A DNA stretch of 64,000 nt from Streptomonospora nanhaiensis (GTDB taxonomy: Bacteria; Actinomycetota; Actinomycetes; Streptosporangiales; Streptosporangiaceae): positions 3,906,001 through 3,970,000 of the forward strand of contig NZ_JACCFO010000001.1 of the NCBI RefSeq assembly GCF_013410565.1, written 5' to 3'. Positions 20,191-29,593 of the stretch are shown one piece after another. The position numbers were made by a program, and so were the translations under genes. The notes beneath the pieces are model-generated. The model saw only the letters and a list, made by a program, of their open reading frames with translations, searched no databases and had not been told where the DNA came from. Numbering within the stretch: the first letter of the stretch is position 1; every line of letters begins with the position of its first letter.

Positions 20191-23082
20191 TTGGCACACC
20201 GAGAGCACGACGGTTCGGAGCATGCCGGTACGCGTGCGTGGGACAGGGGGCACGACCAGGGCGCCGAGCGCGACCCTCGGCACGTCGCGGAGCCGGATCC
20301 CTCTCCGGCCGACCAGTGGTTCGGCGAAGCCGCCCTTCCCCCGCCGCCGCCCTATGCCATCGACGAAGGCGCCGTTCCCCCACCGCCCTACGCCGTCGAA
20401 GGCGCGGGTCCGTTCGACGGCCCGCAGGCTCCGCAGCCGCACGAGCGGTACGGACAGCAGCCGGCCCCGCCGGGGCCCCACTCCCAGCCCCCCGCGCCCG
20501 CCCAGGGCCAGGACCCCTACGGCTACGGGCCGCCGAGGGGCCAGGGCCCCGAGCCGCGCAGCGCCTCCCCGCAGGGCCCGGCGCCCGAGGAGCCGGGCTA
20601 CGGCTCCCCCGCCGAACCCCCGCGCGGCGAACCCGCCGCGCCCCGCGGCTCCCATGGCCAGGAGGGCTACGGCTGGCACCAGCCGCCCTCGGCGCACCCC
20701 GGTGAGCGCCGCCCGCCCGAGCCCCCTGCCCCGCCGCGGCCGATCGCGCCCGAGCGGCAGGCGCCGCCCGTGGCGTTCAACGGCCGCCCGATGCGGCCCG
20801 CCTCCCCCGGCCCGGTGCCGGGTACCCCCACGACCGGCCGCCCGTTCGTGCCCGTTGACGGCGCGCCCGAGGCCCGCCCGGCCCCCGATCCGGCGCCGGA
20901 GCCCGCGCGGCCGACCGCGGACACCGCCGACGACCCCACCCTGCGCCTGGACGACCAGCAGGCACCGCCGGCCGCCGCGCCCGCGCCGCCCGCCGAGGGC
21001 ACATGGCAGCCGCCCGCACCGCCGCAGGCCGATCTCGCTCCCGCCGCCGACCCGGTGCCGCCCGCTCCCGACGCGGACGTGCCCGAGCCCGCCGAACGCG
21101 ACGACCCCGCCGCCTCGGCCGCCGTGCCCGACGCTTTGGCCGCCGAGCCGGAGGAGCCCGCGCGCACCGCCGACTCCGGCGAGGCGGAGCCCACCGCGTC
21201 CCGGCTCCCGCCCGAGCCGCCCGCCGCCGACCCCGGCCCCGCGGCGGACCCGGCCGCCGGCACCGGCGAGGGGGCGCCGGAGCCCGCGGCCTCGGCCTGG
21301 GCGCCGCCCGGTCCGCCCGCCGCGCCCTTCAGCCCGCCCGAGCCGCCCGCCGCGCCCAGCGGCCCGCAGCTCAACGGGCTGCACCACACCTCCGGCCCCG
21401 GCCGCCCCGGCCCGCTACCGGGGTGGGAGCCGCCCGAAGGGCTCCCGGAGCACGCCGGTCCCCACACCCGGCCCGCCGACGACACCCCGGCCTGGACCTC
21501 CGCCGAGCCGGTGGGTCCGCCGCCGGAGGAGGACGACCCCGCTTCCAGCGCGGCCCCGGCCGTGGGCGACGGCCCCGGGCGGCCGCCGCGCGTGCGGCCC
21601 GCCGAACCGCCGGCCGCCGGCCCCGCGCCCGCCTCCGAGGAGGTGCCCGAACCCGAGCAGCTGCCGCCGCTGCCCCCGACCGCGGCCCGGCCGGGCGCCG
21701 CCGCGCCCGCCTGGGCTCCGCCGTCCGCGCCCACCGGCCCCCAGCCGGCGTCCGCCGCCCCCGGCGGCGGCTCCGCCGACGGCGCCCCGCCGCCGCCCGA
21801 GGCGTGGTCGCCCGACTCCGGCTACGCCGTGCCCGACCCGCGCGGCACCACGGCCCCGCCGCCTCCGCCCGAGTGGGGCGCCGGCGCCGAGGCCGCCGCC
21901 CAGCGCCCGCCCACCGGCCCGCAGTCCGGCGGCGCGCCGGCCTACGGCCCGCCCACCGGCGGCGGTCCCGCCTACGACCCCTACCGGGGCCACGGCGGGG
22001 GCCGCCCGCCCTACGGTCCCCCGGCGGCGCAGCCGCTCACCGGCCCCGCCGCCAGGCCCGCCACGGGTCCCCACCCCGCCCAGCCGTTCCAGTACCACGC
22101 CCACCTGGCTGGCGACTCCCCGCAGGGCGCCGATCCGGGGCAGGCCGGCCGCCCGGAGACCTCCGAGGACCTGCGGGCCGAGACCCTGGTCGGCGGCAGG
22201 CGGCGCGGGCCCAGTTCGGGCTGGCGCAAGATGCTGCACACGGCGACGTTCGGGCTGGTCGACGTGGGGGAGTCGGCGGCGGAGCAGCGCCGCGCCGAGC
22301 TGACCGCGCGCGCCCGAACCCACGTCGCCGGCGGCCACCACCGCGTGGCCGTGCTCAGCCTCAAGGGCGGGGTCGGCAAGACCACCACCACGGTGGGCCT
22401 GGGCTCCACGCTGGCGTCGCTGCGCGGCGACCGCGTGCTGGCCGTCGACGCCAACCCCGACCGGGGGACGCTGTCGGACAAGGTCCGGCTGGAGACCGCC
22501 GCCACCATCCGCGACCTGCTCAACGAGAAGGACTCCATCACCCGCTACGCCGACATCCGGGGGTTCACCTCCCAGGCGGTCAGCCGGCTGGAGATCCTCG
22601 CCTCCGACCGCGACCCCGCGGTCTCCGAGGCGTTCAGCGAGCAGGACTACCGCGAGGTCTCCTGGCTGCTGGAGCACTACTACTCCATCTGCCTCACCGA
22701 CTGCGGCACCGGGCTGCTGCACTCGGCGATGCGCGGCGTGCTGGGCCTGGCCGACCAGGTCGTGCTGGTCAGCTCGGCCTCGGTCGACGGCGCGCGCAGC
22801 GCCAGCGCCACCCTGGACTGGCTGGAGGCCCACCAGTACGGCTCGCTGGTGCGCGGGGCGGTGGTGGTGCTCTCGATGGTGCGCACCGGCAAGAGCGCGG
22901 TCGACCTCGACCGGCTGGAGCAGCACTTCGCCAGCCGCTGCCGCGCCGTGGTGCGGGTGCCCTGGGACGCCCACCTGGAGGAGGGCGCCGAGATCGACCT
23001 GGACCGCCTGGCGCCGGCCACCCGCGACGCCTACCTGCAGTTGGCGGCGACGGTGGGCGAGGCGTTCGCCTGGCCGCGCTGA
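20191..23082 (+). CDS. Large proline-rich MinD/ParA-family ATPase
   Basis: A 963-residue protein with two very different halves. Residues 1 to about 660 are disordered and Pro/Ala/Gly/Glu-rich, with many PPPPY/PPAYG-type stretches. The last 250 residues are a MinD/ParA P-loop ATPase: VLSLKGGVGKTTTTVGLGS (deviant Walker A), AVDANPDRGTLSDK, CLTDCGTGLLHSAM, and a C-terminal VPWDAHLEEGAEID. This matches the layout of EspI-like proteins beside type VII secretion and of polar positioning ATPases, but no ESX genes are visible here. TTG 20191 is chosen because GAGGAGA lies six bases upstream; an in-frame ATG at 20122 has no ribosome site. Function inferred only at family level. Confidence 0.85.
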   Translation: MAHREHDGSEHAGTRAWDRGHDQGAERDPRHVAEPDPSPADQWFGEAALPPPPPYAIDEGAVPPPPYAVEGAGPFDGPQAPQPHERYGQQPAPPGPHSQPPAPAQGQDPYGYGPPRGQGPEPRSASPQGPAPEEPGYGSPAEPPRGEPAAPRGSHGQEGYGWHQPPSAHPGERRPPEPPAPPRPIAPERQAPPVAFNGRPMRPASPGPVPGTPTTGRPFVPVDGAPEARPAPDPAPEPARPTADTADDPTLRLDDQQAPPAAAPAPPAEGTWQPPAPPQADLAPAADPVPPAPDADVPEPAERDDPAASAAVPDALAAEPEEPARTADSGEAEPTASRLPPEPPAADPGPAADPAAGTGEGAPEPAASAWAPPGPPAAPFSPPEPPAAPSGPQLNGLHHTSGPGRPGPLPGWEPPEGLPEHAGPHTRPADDTPAWTSAEPVGPPPEEDDPASSAAPAVGDGPGRPPRVRPAEPPAAGPAPASEEVPEPEQLPPLPPTAARPGAAAPAWAPPSAPTGPQPASAAPGGGSADGAPPPPEAWSPDSGYAVPDPRGTTAPPPPPEWGAGAEAAAQRPPTGPQSGGAPAYGPPTGGGPAYDPYRGHGGGRPPYGPPAAQPLTGPAARPATGPHPAQPFQYHAHLAGDSPQGADPGQAGRPETSEDLRAETLVGGRRRGPSSGWRKMLHTATFGLVDVGESAAEQRRAELTARARTHVAGGHHRVAVLSLKGGVGKTTTTVGLGSTLASLRGDRVLAVDANPDRGTLSDKVRLETAATIRDLLNEKDSITRYADIRGFTSQAVSRLEILASDRDPAVSEAFSEQDYREVSWLLEHYYSICLTDCGTGLLHSAMRGVLGLADQVVLVSSASVDGARSASATLDWLEAHQYGSLVRGAVVVLSMVRTGKSAVDLDRLEQHFASRCRAVVRVPWDAHLEEGAEIDLDRLAPATRDAYLQLAATVGEAFAWPR

Positions 23083-23094
23083 CGCGGAGCGACC

Positions 23095-23129
23095 CGCCCG
23101 CCGGCCGCGCCGCCCGCGGCCGGCGGGCG
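23095..23129 (+). terminator. Terminator after the MinD/ParA-like gene
   Basis: A 15-bp perfect GC stem (23095-23109 with 23115-23129, loop CCGCC) begins 13 bases after the stop. No T-run follows. It separates this gene from the oppositely oriented tRNA-Ser. Confidence 0.6.
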
Positions 23130-23168
23130 CGGTGCGGAACCGCCGGCGCGGCGGTGTCCGGGGGAGAG

Positions 23169-23257
23169 CGGAGGGTGTGGGATTCGAACCCACGAGACCC
23201 CGTTAGGGATCTTGTGCTTTTCAAGAGCACTGCACTCGGCCGCTATGCGAACCCTCC
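23169..23257 (-). tRNA. tRNA-Ser (TGA)
   Basis: An 89-base class II tRNA on the minus strand. Acceptor GGAGGGT pairs with ACCCTCC; the anticodon loop CTTGAAA carries TGA; a long variable arm and T-loop TTCGAAT are present. Discriminator G. It reads UCA/UCG-type serine codons. Confidence 0.95.
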
Positions 23258-23521
23258 CGTGCCGCCGACCGCGTGGCCGGGCAGCCGGGGCACAGCATAG
23301 CGCAGCGGTCCGCGGCCGCCCGGCCCCTCGGCGCGCCCGACGCGGTGCCGCCGGGGCGCCTGCGGCCGCCGGGCCGCCCGGTGCGCGCGGTGCAAACGAT
23401 GCCGCACTTTCCGTGCTCGTCCGACCGCGGTTACGGATAATCCCACGTCGGCGGGGTTTCGCTTGCCCCTCCCGGGCCGGGAGCGTTGCCACCGGATTCG
23501 GCGGTGCATACCATCGTCGGC

Positions 23522-24565
23522 ATGGCGCCTGCTGAGCATCCGCGGATGAGCGACGTCGCCGAGCGCGCCGGTGTCTCGCTCTCGACGGTGTCCCGGGCGC
23601 TGCGCGGCGCGCCCGGGGTGGCCCCCGCCGTGCGCGAGAACGTGCTGCGCGCCGCGGCCGAACTCTCCTACGTGGTCTCGCGCGGCGCCTCCAGCCTGGT
23701 CACCGGCCGTACCGGGCGCATCGCCGTGCTGGTGCCCTTCCTCCAGCCGTGGTTCTTCGGCGTGGCCCTGGCCGGCATGAACACCCGGCTGCGCGCGGCG
23801 GAGCTGGACATGCTCGTGTACCAGGTCGGCGACGTCGAGGAGCTGGACGGCTACGTCCGCTCGCTGCCGCTGCGCAGCAACGTCGACTGCGTGGTGGCGG
23901 TGTCGCTCGACCTCGACGAGGGCGAGATCAAGCAGCTCGACGAGCTGGGCCTGCCCGTGGTGTTCTGCAGCCAGCGCGTCGAGGGCCGCCCCAGCGTCTT
24001 CATCGACAACACCGGCGCGGCCCGGGGCGCCACGCAGCACCTGCTCAACCTCGGCCACACGCGCATCGCCTACATCCACACCCGCGACCAGACCGGCTTC
24101 TCCTGGAGTTCGCAGGAGCGGCGCCGGGGCTACGAGCAGGCCATGGCCGAGGCCGGCGCCGAGCCGTTCGTGGTCAGCGAGCGGCCCGGCCACGACGGCG
24201 GCGCGCTGGCCATGGGGCGGCTGCTGTCGGTGTCGCACCCGCCCACCGCCGTGTTCGCCGAGTCCGACGACGTCGCCATGGGCGCGCTGCGGGTGCTGCG
24301 GCGCTCGCGGCTGGAGATCCCCGAGGCGATCTCGGTCATCGGGTTCGACGGCAGCGACTTCGCCGAGCTGCTCGACCTCACCACGGTCGCCCAGCCGGTG
24401 TTCGAGATGGGCGTGCGCGCCGCCGAACTCGCCGCCGACATCGTCGAGACCGGGCGGCCCAGCACCGCGCAGGTGGAGCTGCCGACCACGCTGCTGGTCC
24501 GCCAGTCCACCGCCGCGCCGCGCAGGTCGCGCAACCTCACGGTCCGCGCCGCGCCGCACTCCTGA
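23522..24565 (+). CDS. LacI-family transcriptional regulator
   Basis: DNA-binding repressor of 347 residues. The N-terminal helix-turn-helix and hinge helix read MSDVAERAGVSLSTVSRALR; a periplasmic-binding-protein-like sensor domain follows (ripples such as IAVLVPFLQPWFFG, IDNTGAARGATQHLL, VIGFDGSDFAEL). The sugar or other effector is unknown, and no transporter or catabolic gene is adjacent. ATG 23522 lies seven bases after TACCAT (23509-23514), suggesting a leaderless mRNA. It is convergent with the antiporter gene, ten bases apart. Confidence 0.92.
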   Translation: MAPAEHPRMSDVAERAGVSLSTVSRALRGAPGVAPAVRENVLRAAAELSYVVSRGASSLVTGRTGRIAVLVPFLQPWFFGVALAGMNTRLRAAELDMLVYQVGDVEELDGYVRSLPLRSNVDCVVAVSLDLDEGEIKQLDELGLPVVFCSQRVEGRPSVFIDNTGAARGATQHLLNLGHTRIAYIHTRDQTGFSWSSQERRRGYEQAMAEAGAEPFVVSERPGHDGGALAMGRLLSVSHPPTAVFAESDDVAMGALRVLRRSRLEIPEAISVIGFDGSDFAELLDLTTVAQPVFEMGVRAAELAADIVETGRPSTAQVELPTTLLVRQSTAAPRRSRNLTVRAAPHS

Positions 24566-24575
24566 ACAGGGCCGG

Positions 24576-26522
24576 CTACTCCCGGCGGCCGATCAGCGTC
24601 TGGTCCAGGAAGCACCAGGCCCAGTCCTCGCCGGGCTCGGCCGAGGCGGCCAGCGGGTGGTCGGCGGCGTGGGCGTGCGCCGAGGCGTGCCGGTTGGGCG
24701 AGGAGTCGCAGCAGCCCACGTGCCCGCAGGTCAGGCACAGCCGCAGGTGCACCCAGTCGCGTTCGCCCGCCCGCAGGCAGTCCACGCACCCGGCCGCCGC
24801 CGGCAGGACCGGGCGGATCTGGACCAGGTGCGGGCAGGAGGAGTCGGGGTCGGCGGCGAAGTCCACGACCGCGTGGGGGTCGGGGTGGTCGCCGGGGGGC
24901 GCGACGCCGCGGCCCAGGCGGCGCAGCACGCTGTCGGTCAGCGCGGCGCCGACCGTGCGGGCGGTGTCGACCACCCGGTGCACTCCGGCGGGCGCCAGCT
25001 CGGCGGGGTCGGCGGTGTCGACCGGCCGCGCCAGGATCGGGGTGTCCGGCACGAGCTGGCGCACCACGGCGGCGATCTGCGCGGTCTCCTCGGCGGAGTT
25101 CTCGGCGATCACCACGGCCGCGGCCGTGAACAGCCCCGCCTCCTCCAGCACGTTGCGCCGCAGCGGGTCGCCGCGCACCACGGTGTGGCCGGCGGCCTCG
25201 GCCACGGCGGCGAGGTCGGGGCTCAGCGTGGTCACGGTGACCGGGATGCCCCGGCCGCGCAGGCCCGCGGCGAGTTCGGCGGCGACCGGACCGTAGCCGG
25301 AGACCAGGACCGGCGCGGCCGAGCCGGGGGCCGGGACGTCCTCGGGCGCGGCGGACGCGGCGGCCGGGCGGCGCCGGCGGGCGCCGACCGCGCGCCCCAG
25401 GCGGTCGCCCAGGGCGGACAGGGCGGGGGTGGCGGTCATCAGCAGTACGGTCACGGCGATGAGCACCTGTTCGCCGTCGGCGCCCAGCCCGGCCGGCTCC
25501 AGGCCGACGGCGGCACCGGAGCGCTGCAGCACGAACGAGAACTCGCCGATCTGGGCGAGCAGCAGCCCGCCCGCCACGGCGGTGGAGGCGCCCACCCCCA
25601 GCGCCGACAGCGCCAGGGCGCCGGTGACCGCCTTGACCACCACCACGGCCGCCGCCAGCAGCAGCACCAGCCACCACAGCTCCAGCAGCGCGCGCAGGTC
25701 CAGCAGCATGCCGATGGAGACGAAGAACGTGGCGCTGAAGAGGATCTGCAGCGGCAGGACCTCGCCCAGCGCGTGGGCGCTGTGCCGCGACTCGCTGACC
25801 ACCAGCCCGGCCAGGAAGGCGCCCAGCGCCACGCTCACCCCGGCCAGCGAGGTGAGGTAGGCGGTGCCCATGCCGATGGCCACCACGGTGAGCAGGAAGA
25901 CCTCGGGTGAGCAGGCGCGGGCCACCCGCTCCAGCAGCGGCGGCATGACCTTGCGGGCCACGACCAGCACGACCACGAGCACCAGCGCGGCGGTGCCCAG
26001 GGCGCGGGCGATCTCCAGCGGGCCCTCGCCCTGGCCGCCCAGCAGCGGCACGAGCAGGACCATCAGCACCACGGCGAGGTCCTGGAAGATCAGCGCGGCC
26101 ACGCTGCCCTGGCCCAGCGTGGAGGTGGTGCGGCCGGCGGCGGCCAGCACCTTGAGGACGATGGCGGTCGAGGACAGGGCCACCAGGAACCCGGTGAACA
26201 CCCCGGTGCGCCAGTCGGCGCCGAAGGCCATGACCAGCCCGGCGGTGACGGCGACGGCCAGCAGCACCTGGAGTCCGCCGCCCACCAGCACGTAGCGCTG
26301 GATGGCGGCCAGGCGCTCCAGCGAGAACTCGATGCCGATGGTGAAGAGGAGCAGGATCACGCCGATCTCGGCGGCGGCCTCGACGGTCTCGGTGGTGGCG
26401 ACCAGGCCGAGCTGGTGCGGGCCGATCACCACGCCCGCCAGCAGGAACCCCACGATGGGCACGATGCGCAGCTGGATGCTGAGGTAGCCGATCAGCGCGG
26501 CGGCGCACAGCAGCAGCACCAC
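24576..26522 (-). CDS. Kef-type cation/H+ antiporter with TrkA-N and UBP zinc finger
   Basis: A 648-residue monovalent cation:proton antiporter-2 protein. Residues 1 to about 385 form a 12-13-helix exchanger domain (LLFTIGIEFSLERL and ALSSTAIVLKVLA are family hallmarks). A Rossmann-like TrkA-N domain follows (VLVSGYGPVAAELAAGLRG). The last 90 residues are a UBP-type zinc finger with ordered Cys/His (SSCPHL, CVDCL, CLTCGHVGCCDSS, NRHASAHAHAADHPL). UBP fingers bind free C-termini in eukaryotes; the role on a bacterial antiporter is not known. The start is uncertain: GTG 26522 has no clear ribosome site. It is divergent from the thioesterase gene, which shares the 177-bp promoter region. Confidence 0.9.
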   Translation of the reverse strand: MVLLLCAAALIGYLSIQLRIVPIVGFLLAGVVIGPHQLGLVATTETVEAAAEIGVILLLFTIGIEFSLERLAAIQRYVLVGGGLQVLLAVAVTAGLVMAFGADWRTGVFTGFLVALSSTAIVLKVLAAAGRTTSTLGQGSVAALIFQDLAVVLMVLLVPLLGGQGEGPLEIARALGTAALVLVVVLVVARKVMPPLLERVARACSPEVFLLTVVAIGMGTAYLTSLAGVSVALGAFLAGLVVSESRHSAHALGEVLPLQILFSATFFVSIGMLLDLRALLELWWLVLLLAAAVVVVKAVTGALALSALGVGASTAVAGGLLLAQIGEFSFVLQRSGAAVGLEPAGLGADGEQVLIAVTVLLMTATPALSALGDRLGRAVGARRRRPAAASAAPEDVPAPGSAAPVLVSGYGPVAAELAAGLRGRGIPVTVTTLSPDLAAVAEAAGHTVVRGDPLRRNVLEEAGLFTAAAVVIAENSAEETAQIAAVVRQLVPDTPILARPVDTADPAELAPAGVHRVVDTARTVGAALTDSVLRRLGRGVAPPGDHPDPHAVVDFAADPDSSCPHLVQIRPVLPAAAGCVDCLRAGERDWVHLRLCLTCGHVGCCDSSPNRHASAHAHAADHPLAASAEPGEDWAWCFLDQTLIGRRE

Positions 26523-26699
26523 GGGCGGCAGGAAGGCGGGGTCTCCTCGGCGGCCAGCAACATGGGCGTCCCTTCTCGCGCGGCCCGCCAGGGCCGGGGC
26601 GCCGACAGCATATGCGGCGCCCGCGAACGCGGCGAGGACCTACGCCGAAGGCGGAACGAGGGTGGCGGCTTATGTTACCGATGAGTAGGATCAGGCGGC

Positions 26700-27167
26700 A
26701 TGACGACCATGGACGCCGACACGGCGGAGTTTGTGAAATCGGGATTCCTCGCCGCGGTGCCCTTCGCCCGCACCCTCGGCGTGGAGTTCGTGGAACTCGA
26801 CCACGGGCGCGCCGTGCTGCGGCTGCCCGACAACCCCGACCACCACAACCACGTGGGCGGCCCGCACGCGGGCGCCATGTTCACCCTCGCCGAGTCCGCG
26901 TCGGGCGCCATCGTGATCGGCACGTTCGGCGACCTGCTCGACCGCGCGGTACCGCTGGCGGTCAGCGCCGAGATCCGCTACCGCAGGCTCGCCATGGGCG
27001 AGGTGCTGGCCGAGGCCCGGCTGGCGCGGCCGCGCGCGGAGGTGGTGGCCGAACTCGACGCCGGCGAGCGCCCGGAGTTCGGCGTCGACATCGAGCTGCG
27101 CACCGCCGAGGGCACCCCCACCGGCGCCATGACGGTGGTGTGGACCCTCAAGCCCAACGCCTCCTGA
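26700..27167 (+). CDS. Hotdog-fold thioesterase-like protein (DUF4442/PaaI type)
   Basis: A 155-residue hotdog-fold protein. The motif HVGGPHAGAMFTLAESASG resembles the helix and active-site region of PaaI/DUF4442 acyl-CoA thioesterases, with the fold completed by AEIRYRRLAMGEVLAEA and GAMTVVWTLK. It probably hydrolyses an acyl-CoA; which one cannot be told. ATG 26700 is eight bases after TAGGAT (26686-26691), so the transcript may be leaderless. Confidence 0.85.
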   Translation: MTTMDADTAEFVKSGFLAAVPFARTLGVEFVELDHGRAVLRLPDNPDHHNHVGGPHAGAMFTLAESASGAIVIGTFGDLLDRAVPLAVSAEIRYRRLAMGEVLAEARLARPRAEVVAELDAGERPEFGVDIELRTAEGTPTGAMTVVWTLKPNAS

Positions 27168-27369
27168 CCGGCCGGAGCGGACGGCGGCGGCCCGCACCTC
27201 GTCCGGTCCGACCACGGACCCGGCCGAGCGAACCCACCGAGTGAGCCGGCCGCGGAGCCGGCCCGCGCGGGGCGCCGCCGCGGCCCGGGAAATGTCGTAC
27301 CTCCTGGGTAGCGTGGGAAATGTCGGCAATCCCGCCGGCGACCACTCGCGATCGCACACGGGGGCAGCC

Positions 27370-27552
27370 ATGTCCACCACCGCTCAACCGGCATCCGGCG
27401 TGCGGGTGCGCGCCGTCCTCCGCGCCCGCGCCGCGCTGCGGGCGTCGGCCGCCCGGCGCGCCGCCCCGGGCGCCGCCGACCCCGCCGCCTGCGCCGCGCC
27501 CGCCCGCCCCGAACCCTCCGCGGGCACCGCCCCGAAGGCGGGGCGGCCGTGA
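27370..27552 (+). CDS. Small Ala/Arg-rich leader ORF before dnaN paralogue
   Basis: A 60-residue open frame whose TGA overlaps the next gene's GTG (GTGA, 27549-27552), an arrangement that favours coupled translation. The product is basic and Ala/Pro-rich (RVRAVLRARAALRASAARRA) with no recognised domain. It may be a genuine small protein or just an upstream open frame. Confidence 0.45.
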   Translation: MSTTAQPASGVRVRAVLRARAALRASAARRAAPGAADPAACAAPARPEPSAGTAPKAGRP

Positions 27553-28694
27553 TCTTCGGAGCCGACCGCGACTCCTTCGCCGAGGCCGTGGCCTGGACCG
27601 CGCGGGCGCTGCCCGCGCGGCCGGCCATGCCGGTGCTGGCCGGCATGCGCCTGGAGATCGCCGAGGGCTCCTCCACCCTGCGGCTGTCCAGCTTCGACTA
27701 CGAGGTCTCGGCCCGCGCCGAACTCGACGTCGACGTCGAGGCCCCCGGCGCCGTGCTGGTCTCGGGCCGCCTGCTCGCCGAGATCGCCCGCAACCTCCCC
27801 GCCGCGCCGCTGCGGCTGCGGGCCGACGGCGCCCGCGTGCTCGTCACCTGCGGCAGCGCCAAGTTCACCCTGCTCACCCTGCCGCTTGAGGACTACCCCA
27901 CCCTGCCCGACATGCCGCGCACCACGGGCCAGGTCGGCGCGGAGGCATTCACCGCCGCCGTCCGCCAGGTCACCCCGGCGGCCAGCCGCGACGACACCCT
28001 GCCCATGCTCACCGGGGTCAATATCGCCTTCCGGGGCGACACCCTCACCCTGGCGGCCACCGACCGCTACCGCATCGCCGTGCGCCACCTGTGGTGGAAG
28101 CCCGAGATCCCCGACCTCGACACCGCCGCGCTGGTGCCCGCGCGCACGCTGCACGACATCGCGCGCTCGCTGGCGCCCGGGTCCAACGTCGACATCGCGC
28201 TGTCCGCGGCGGCCCCGGGCGCCGCCGCGCACGGCGACGGCATGATCGGCTTCGACAACAGCGGGCGGCGCACCACCACGCGGCTCATCGACAGCGACTT
28301 CATCCCCTACCAGAACCGCTTCCCCGCCGAGTCCGCGGCGCGCGCCACGGTCCCCACCGGTCCGCTGATCGAGGCCGTCAAGCGCGTCGCCCTCGTGGCC
28401 GACCGCAACACCCCGCTGCGGCTCTCGTTCACCGAGCGCGAGGTCGTCCTTGAGGCAGGCTCGGGCGACGACGCCCAGGCGGCCGAGGCCCTCGACGTCG
28501 AGTTCAGCGGCGATCCCCTGCGGGTGGCGTTCACCCCCGAGTACTTCCTCGACGGCCTGGGCGCCGTGCAGACCGAGTCCGCCCGCATCGACTTCACCCA
28601 GCCCACCAAGCCCGTGGTGGTGTCCGACGTCCCCGCCGACCCCTCCGCGCCCTCGGAGTTCCGCTACCTGGTCATGCCCTTGCGGGTGCCCTAG
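27549..28694 (+). CDS. DNA polymerase III beta-clamp paralogue
   Basis: Sliding-clamp protein of 381 residues with the three repeated clamp domains of DnaN: MPVLAGMRLEIAEGSSTLRL (first domain), LPMLTGVNIAFRGDTLTLAATDRYRIAV (second, split here by normal spacing), and FTPEYFLDGLGAVQ (third). It ends in VMPLRVP, close to the usual LMPMRL tail. The usual dnaA and recF neighbours are absent; it is flanked by a thioesterase and a PPOX-type gene, so it is likely a second clamp and not the oriC-linked copy. Possible roles include a spare or antibiotic-insensitive clamp, or one dedicated to repair; the sequence does not decide. Confidence 0.9.
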   Translation: MIFGADRDSFAEAVAWTARALPARPAMPVLAGMRLEIAEGSSTLRLSSFDYEVSARAELDVDVEAPGAVLVSGRLLAEIARNLPAAPLRLRADGARVLVTCGSAKFTLLTLPLEDYPTLPDMPRTTGQVGAEAFTAAVRQVTPAASRDDTLPMLTGVNIAFRGDTLTLAATDRYRIAVRHLWWKPEIPDLDTAALVPARTLHDIARSLAPGSNVDIALSAAAPGAAAHGDGMIGFDNSGRRTTTRLIDSDFIPYQNRFPAESAARATVPTGPLIEAVKRVALVADRNTPLRLSFTEREVVLEAGSGDDAQAAEALDVEFSGDPLRVAFTPEYFLDGLGAVQTESARIDFTQPTKPVVVSDVPADPSAPSEFRYLVMPLRVP

Positions 28695-28700
28695 CGGCGG

Positions 28701-29129
28701 CTAGTCGGGGCAGCCCTCCATGTTCTCGATGTCGTGGTTGATGTCCAGCGGCGTGAACTCGTAGTGCTGGGTGCGGTAGCGCAGCAGCCGGTGCGACATC
28801 GGCACCACCCAGCCCTGGAGCATCGGGTGGCGGCGCGCCAGCAGGAGCGAGGCGCGCCGCTCCTCGGCTCCTTCGAGCAGCCGCACGTGGCCGCGCACGG
28901 CCGTGCCCCGGGGCTCGCCGCGGAACGTGCACGGACGCAGGTCGGCGTCGGAGTTGCGGCTGAGCCGCTTGGCCTTGCCCGACTCCTGCCAGGTGCGGAA
29001 GATGACCCGGTCGTCGGCCACGACCACGCTGACGGGCGTGCTCTGCGCGCTGACACCGTCGCTGCGGTAGGTCAGCAGCAGGGCCGTCTTGTACCGGCGG
29101 AACGGCTGGACGAGGGTGGCTGAGTTCAT
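28701..29129 (-). CDS. PPOX-class flavin/F420-dependent enzyme
   Basis: Pyridoxamine-phosphate-oxidase-like split-barrel protein of 142 residues, a family of FMN- or F420-using reductases in actinobacteria. Core features are ALLLTYRSDGVSAQSTPVSV, VIFRTWQESGKAKRLSRNSD and RGHVRLLEGAE. ATG 29129 is chosen because AGGGGG lies nine bases upstream and the product then begins at the first strand. Convergent with the clamp gene; the stop codons are a few bases apart. Confidence 0.85.
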   Translation of the reverse strand: MNSATLVQPFRRYKTALLLTYRSDGVSAQSTPVSVVVADDRVIFRTWQESGKAKRLSRNSDADLRPCTFRGEPRGTAVRGHVRLLEGAEERRASLLLARRHPMLQGWVVPMSHRLLRYRTQHYEFTPLDINHDIENMEGCPD

Positions 29130-29593
29130 TGCGGTGAACCCCCTGAGCGGTGCGGCGGTACGTGCCTCTCCCACTCTCTCCCATGGGAGTGGTCTGCGTC
29201 ACCCTCCGCGGCCGGATCGCGCCGGGCGGCGTGGCCGCGGCGGGCGGTGGCGCGGGCGGTGCCCATGGGAAAACGGCGCGGCCCGCACCCCTTGGCTTCC
29301 CACGCAAAGCCGCCGGACACCCGCCGGGAAATCCCGGCGCCCGGCCGGGGAACTCCCGCCGCGGGCCTTCGGCCGCGGCGCGACCATTGCGCGGCCATCC
29401 GCTGTTTCGGATGTGCGTTTCCCCGGTGGTGTGCCGGGGCGAATGGGGCAGGCGCGGGCGGGGCCGAACGCCTAGACCGCCGTATGGGACGCGCCGTCCG
29501 CCCGGCCAGGGCGTCCGGAAGTGAACACCGGGAGGCGGCCGGGAATCGGCGGATGAAGCGGGGAGTGGAGAAAAGAAGTCGGCCAATCGGGGT

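Noticed and set aside
21003-23300. 765-codon plus-strand frame overlapping the MinD/ParA-like gene
   Set aside because: It is Arg-rich and in a shifted frame; the P-loop, DANPD and other ATPase motifs are all in the accepted frame.
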